The notes under the pieces were generated by a model. That model made no database searches. It had not been told where the DNA came from and was given only the letters and a program-made list of their open reading frames with translations. The translations under genes and the position numbers were made by a program. A stretch of 64,000 nt of DNA from Flagellimonas pelagia (GTDB lineage: Bacteria > Bacteroidota > Bacteroidia > Flavobacteriales > Flavobacteriaceae), in assembly GCF_003584135.1 (NCBI RefSeq), contig NZ_QXFI01000026.1, forward strand, positions 248,001-312,000, in the 5' to 3' direction. Within the stretch, counting starts at the first letter, position 1, and every line of letters starts with the position of its first letter. This document shows positions 60,926 through 64,000 of the stretch, one piece after another.

Positions 60926-63900
60926 ATGAACTACAATTTCCGTGAAATTGAAGCCAAGTGGCAGAAGTATTGGGCAGAGCATGAAACCTTTAAGGCTTCT
61001 AACCATTCCGATAAACCCAAATTTTATGCATTGTCCATGTTCCCCTATCCTTCGGGGGCAGGATTGCACGTGGGTCACCCGCTGGGCTATATTGCCACGG
61101 ATATCTATTCGCGCTACAAAAGACATAAGGGTTTCAATGTGTTGCATCCCATGGGCTACGATTCCTTTGGTTTGCCAGCGGAACAGTATGCTATCCAAAC
61201 CGGCCAGCATCCTGCCATCACCACGGAGAACAACATCAAAAGATATCGGGAGCAGTTAGATCAATTAGGTTTCTCTTTCGATTGGAGTCGAGAGGTGCGT
61301 ACTTCCAACCCACAATATTACAAATGGACACAATGGATTTTTATCCAATTGTTCCATTCGTGGTACAATAAAACATCCGATAAGGCGGAAAACATTGAAA
61401 CCTTGGTTTCCGTGTTTGAAAAAGAAGGGAATGCCAATGTGCAAGCTGCTTGCGATGATGACACCCCAACTTTTTCTGCTTCGGAGTGGAACCATTTTTC
61501 AGCAAAGGAAAAGCAAGAAATCCTTTTAAAATATAGGTTGACCTATTTGGCGGATACCGAGGTGAACTGGTGTCCGGCTTTGGGAACCGTTTTGGCCAAC
61601 GATGAAATTGTGAACGGTGTTTCGGAACGAGGGGGACACCCCGTGATCCGTAAGAAAATGACGCAGTGGAGCATGCGGATTACTGCCTATGCCCAGCGTT
61701 TGTTGGACGGTCTGGACAACATCGACTGGCCACAACCCTTGAAGGATTCCCAAACCAACTGGATTGGTCGTTCAGAAGGGGCTTCTGTAAAGTTTAAAGT
61801 GTTAAATGTTGAGTTAGAAGATGAAAACTCAAAATTCAAAACTCAAAATTTACCATTTGAAATAGAAGTCTTCACCACCCGCCCTGATACCATTTTTGGG
61901 GTGAGCTTTATGACCTTGGCCCCAGAGCATGAGTTGGTGGCCAAAATCACCACACCAGCACAAAAAGCTGAGGTGGAAGCCTATGTGGAGGCTACCGCCA
62001 AACGTTCCGAACGGGATCGTATGGCCGATGTAAAAACGGTTTCGGGTGTTTTTACCGGAGCGTATGCAGAGCATCCCTTCACCAAAGAACCCATTCCGAT
62101 CTGGATCGGGGACTACGTGTTGGCCAGCTATGGAACAGGTGCCGTGATGGCCGTTCCTTGTGGGGACCAACGCGATTATGATTTTGCCAAACATTACAAC
62201 ATAGACATCCCCAATATTTTTGAGGGTGTGGATATTTCCGAAGAGGCTTTTGCCGACAAGGCCACGACCATTATCGCCAATTCTGATTTTTTGAATGGAC
62301 TTTCCTATAAAGAGGCCACCAAAAAAGCGATTGCCGAACTGGAAAAAATAGGTCAGGGCAAGGGCAAGGTGAATTATCGCCTTCGGGATGCGGTGTTCAG
62401 CCGTCAACGGTATTGGGGGGAACCTTTCCCTGTGTATTATGTGGACGGGATGCCGCAGATGATCGACTTGGAACATTTGCCGTTGGAATTGCCCGAAGTG
62501 GAAAAATACCTTCCCACCGAAACAGGGGAACCGCCCTTGGGCAATGCTACCCATTGGGCATGGGACCGCCTCAAGGCGGAAGTGGTTAGCAATGACCTTA
62601 TTGATAATGTCAACGTTTTTCCTTTGGAATTGAACACCATGCCGGGTTGGGCAGGAAGCTCCCAATACTTTAATAGGTATATGGATCCCCGAAACAACGA
62701 GGCCATTTTCTCCAAGGAAGCCATTGACTATTGGCAAGATGTGGATTTGTATATAGGAGGTAGCGAACACGCTACGGGCCACTTGTTGTATTCCCGTTTT
62801 TGGCAGAAGTTTATGTTCGATATGGGGTATGTGCCCAAGGACGAATATGCTAAAAAGTTAATCAACCAAGGGATGATTACGGGTGAGAGCGCTTTCTTCA
62901 ATATTATTGAAGGAAGATTAAAAAAAGGGGATGAGGAAGTTTCAACTTTTTGTCAAATCATAATAAGTAAGGGAACTTATGATGGCTTGACCCTAAAAAA
63001 AGGTACTATCAATAAGTTGCCTAAACCGCTTTTTGATTTTTTAAATGAACGCATTGATATTTATTTAGATTTTAATAAAGGATACGAGGGCTACACAAAA
63101 TCATACATAGCATTTAAGTCAACAAATATAGATGTCAACCTTGTCGACAAAGAACAAGTAAGCATTTTGCGGTTATTGGAAAATGAGAGATTAAAAGTTA
63201 TAGGCAATGCTCACTATTTTGATGGAGAAGAGGTCGTTCCAAATGAAAAAATGACTGAGGAAACACGTGCCAATGTTTTCAGGGAAATCGAAAAAATGTC
63301 TAAGTCCAAATACAATGTCGTGAACCCAGATGCTATTTGTGAGGAGTATGGAGCGGATTCTCTTCGGTTATACGAAATGTTCTTGGGTCCTTTGGAGCAA
63401 TCCAAACCTTGGAACACAGCAGGTATCACCGGGGTATCTTCCTTTTTGAAAAAACTATGGAAGCTGTACATGCCCTTTTTCGATTCGGACGCTGAGCGTA
63501 GTCGAAGCGTCACCGAAGCGGAGCCCACCGCTGATAACTTAAAAACATTGCACAAGACCATCAAGAAGGTGCAAGAAGACATCGAGCACTTTTCGTTCAA
63601 TACTTCGGTGTCCAGCTTTATGATCTGTGTGAATGAATTGACAGCCCAAAAATGTACCAGCAAGTCCATTTTGGAACCGTTGGCCATTTTGGTTTCACCC
63701 TATGCGCCCCATATTGCCGAAGAGCTTTGGGAGCGATTGGGTCATACAGAGTCCATTGCGGAAGCTCCATTCCCCAAGTTCGAGGAAAAATATTTGGTGG
63801 AGAGTACCAAGGAATACCCTATTTCCTTCAACGGTAAAACGAGGTTTAAACTGGAATTTCCAGCAGATATGGGCAAGGAGGAGATAGAAGCGGCTGTATT

Positions 63901-63991
63901 GGCCCATGAAAAGACTAAGGAGCAATTGCAGGGTCGAGATCCTAAAAGGATAATCGTAGTTCCTGGAAGAATTGTCAATATTGTGGAATGA
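60926..63991 (+). CDS. leuS: Leucyl-tRNA synthetase with unusual insertions
   Basis: 1021 aa, longer than the usual 920-950 aa in this group. Class I signatures: HVGH (residues 48-51) and KMSKS (790-794). The editing domain is at about 235-430. Three segments look foreign: repeat-like residues 290-308, an AT-rich block at about 656-778 just before KMSKS (29% G+C against 48% in leuS at 62461-62520, counted by eye), and DAERSRSV (855-862), which is a palindrome in the DNA. The frame is intact, so the enzyme is probably functional. Confidence 0.95.
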   Translation: MNYNFREIEAKWQKYWAEHETFKASNHSDKPKFYALSMFPYPSGAGLHVGHPLGYIATDIYSRYKRHKGFNVLHPMGYDSFGLPAEQYAIQTGQHPAITTENNIKRYREQLDQLGFSFDWSREVRTSNPQYYKWTQWIFIQLFHSWYNKTSDKAENIETLVSVFEKEGNANVQAACDDDTPTFSASEWNHFSAKEKQEILLKYRLTYLADTEVNWCPALGTVLANDEIVNGVSERGGHPVIRKKMTQWSMRITAYAQRLLDGLDNIDWPQPLKDSQTNWIGRSEGASVKFKVLNVELEDENSKFKTQNLPFEIEVFTTRPDTIFGVSFMTLAPEHELVAKITTPAQKAEVEAYVEATAKRSERDRMADVKTVSGVFTGAYAEHPFTKEPIPIWIGDYVLASYGTGAVMAVPCGDQRDYDFAKHYNIDIPNIFEGVDISEEAFADKATTIIANSDFLNGLSYKEATKKAIAELEKIGQGKGKVNYRLRDAVFSRQRYWGEPFPVYYVDGMPQMIDLEHLPLELPEVEKYLPTETGEPPLGNATHWAWDRLKAEVVSNDLIDNVNVFPLELNTMPGWAGSSQYFNRYMDPRNNEAIFSKEAIDYWQDVDLYIGGSEHATGHLLYSRFWQKFMFDMGYVPKDEYAKKLINQGMITGESAFFNIIEGRLKKGDEEVSTFCQIIISKGTYDGLTLKKGTINKLPKPLFDFLNERIDIYLDFNKGYEGYTKSYIAFKSTNIDVNLVDKEQVSILRLLENERLKVIGNAHYFDGEEVVPNEKMTEETRANVFREIEKMSKSKYNVVNPDAICEEYGADSLRLYEMFLGPLEQSKPWNTAGITGVSSFLKKLWKLYMPFFDSDAERSRSVTEAEPTADNLKTLHKTIKKVQEDIEHFSFNTSVSSFMICVNELTAQKCTSKSILEPLAILVSPYAPHIAEELWERLGHTESIAEAPFPKFEEKYLVESTKEYPISFNGKTRFKLEFPADMGKEEIEAAVLAHEKTKEQLQGRDPKRIIVVPGRIVNIVE
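63488..63511. repeat. Palindromic repeat-like element inside leuS
   Basis: GACGCT-N12-AGCGTC, whose inner part GCTGAGCGTAGTCGAAGC resembles a dispersed intergenic repeat of Flavobacteriaceae and other bacteria. It is exactly in frame and encodes eight residues. Confidence 0.55.
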
Positions 63992-64000
63992 TTTGAAAAA

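Noticed and set aside
61850..62782. 310-codon minus-strand frame
   Set aside because: Antisense of leuS, which has clear HVGH and KMSKS signatures.
1..64000. Search for CRISPR arrays, tRNA, rRNA, insertion sequences and phage genes
   Set aside because: None could be supported; no spaced direct-repeat array, cloverleaf or transposase motif was recognised by reading.

Overview
The window reads as chromosomal DNA of a marine-type Flavobacteriaceae member (Bacteroidota), probably close to Muricauda/Flagellimonas. The evidence is gliding genes gldE-gldD beside mutY and ssb, several SusC-like/TonB-dependent receptors, family signatures such as DUF4199, DUF3098, DUF3127 and DUF4301, almost no Shine-Dalgarno sites, and promoters of the Bacteroidota form TTG-N18-20-TAnnTTTG. 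No tRNA, rRNA, insertion sequence, prophage or CRISPR array was recognised. The genus is inference.

Layout. 1-6.5 kb: end of bioA, a ketoacyl synthase, an NfeD-like/flotillin pair, bioB and a JmjC-like protein. 6.5-15.5 kb: recX, a lipoprotein glycosidase, RNase G, a 29-residue basic protein, HU, then mutY-ssb-gldE-gldD and a small lipoprotein. 15.6-23.3 kb: a copper-type TonB receptor with a small Cys-containing membrane protein, an M16 protease pair (one catalytic, one not), DUF4199, and rplU-rpmA. 23.4-33.2 kb: a TPR/HTH membrane regulator, a TonB receptor followed by a beta-propeller phytase, ethanolamine ammonia-lyase (eutBC), a D-threonine aldolase/D-serine dehydratase-like enzyme and a DUF3332 lipoprotein. 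33.3-38.3 kb: ahcY, then a phosphopantetheinyl transferase, a thiamine-binding-like protein, PnuC, and a NadR-like kinase fused to DUF4301. 38.3-46.6 kb: a small secreted PepSY-like protein behind an elaborate control region, a sigma-54-type response regulator, a hybrid histidine kinase, and a TPP riboswitch ahead of a thiamine-type TonB receptor. 46.6-51.4 kb: Rieske-like lipoprotein, greA, HIT protein, zinc ribbon/histidine kinase pair, DUF3127, aat, tag. 51.5-56.7 kb: a TetR-led tripartite exporter operon. 56.7-64 kb: thioredoxin-like and TonB-like proteins, ftsX-DUF3098-uppP-truB, and leuS.

Three outer-membrane uptake systems appear to be separately controlled: copper, inositol phosphate and thiamine. 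A TonB-like energy transducer lies at 57.4-58.1 kb.

The most unusual items are these. (1) The TetR-regulated ABC/HlyD/TolC exporter has an ATPase domain in which the Walker A Lys, Q-loop, signature, Walker B and H-loop residues are all replaced. (2) leuS carries an AT-rich domain and two repeat-like in-frame insertions. (3) A NadR-like kinase is fused to DUF4301, which itself resembles nucleotide-sugar pyrophosphorylases. (4) The region before the PepSY-like gene has phased direct repeats, a perfect inverted repeat and a sigma-54-like box beside a sigma-54 activator gene. (5) The thiamine receptor leader combines a TPP aptamer with a hairpin that covers the start codon.
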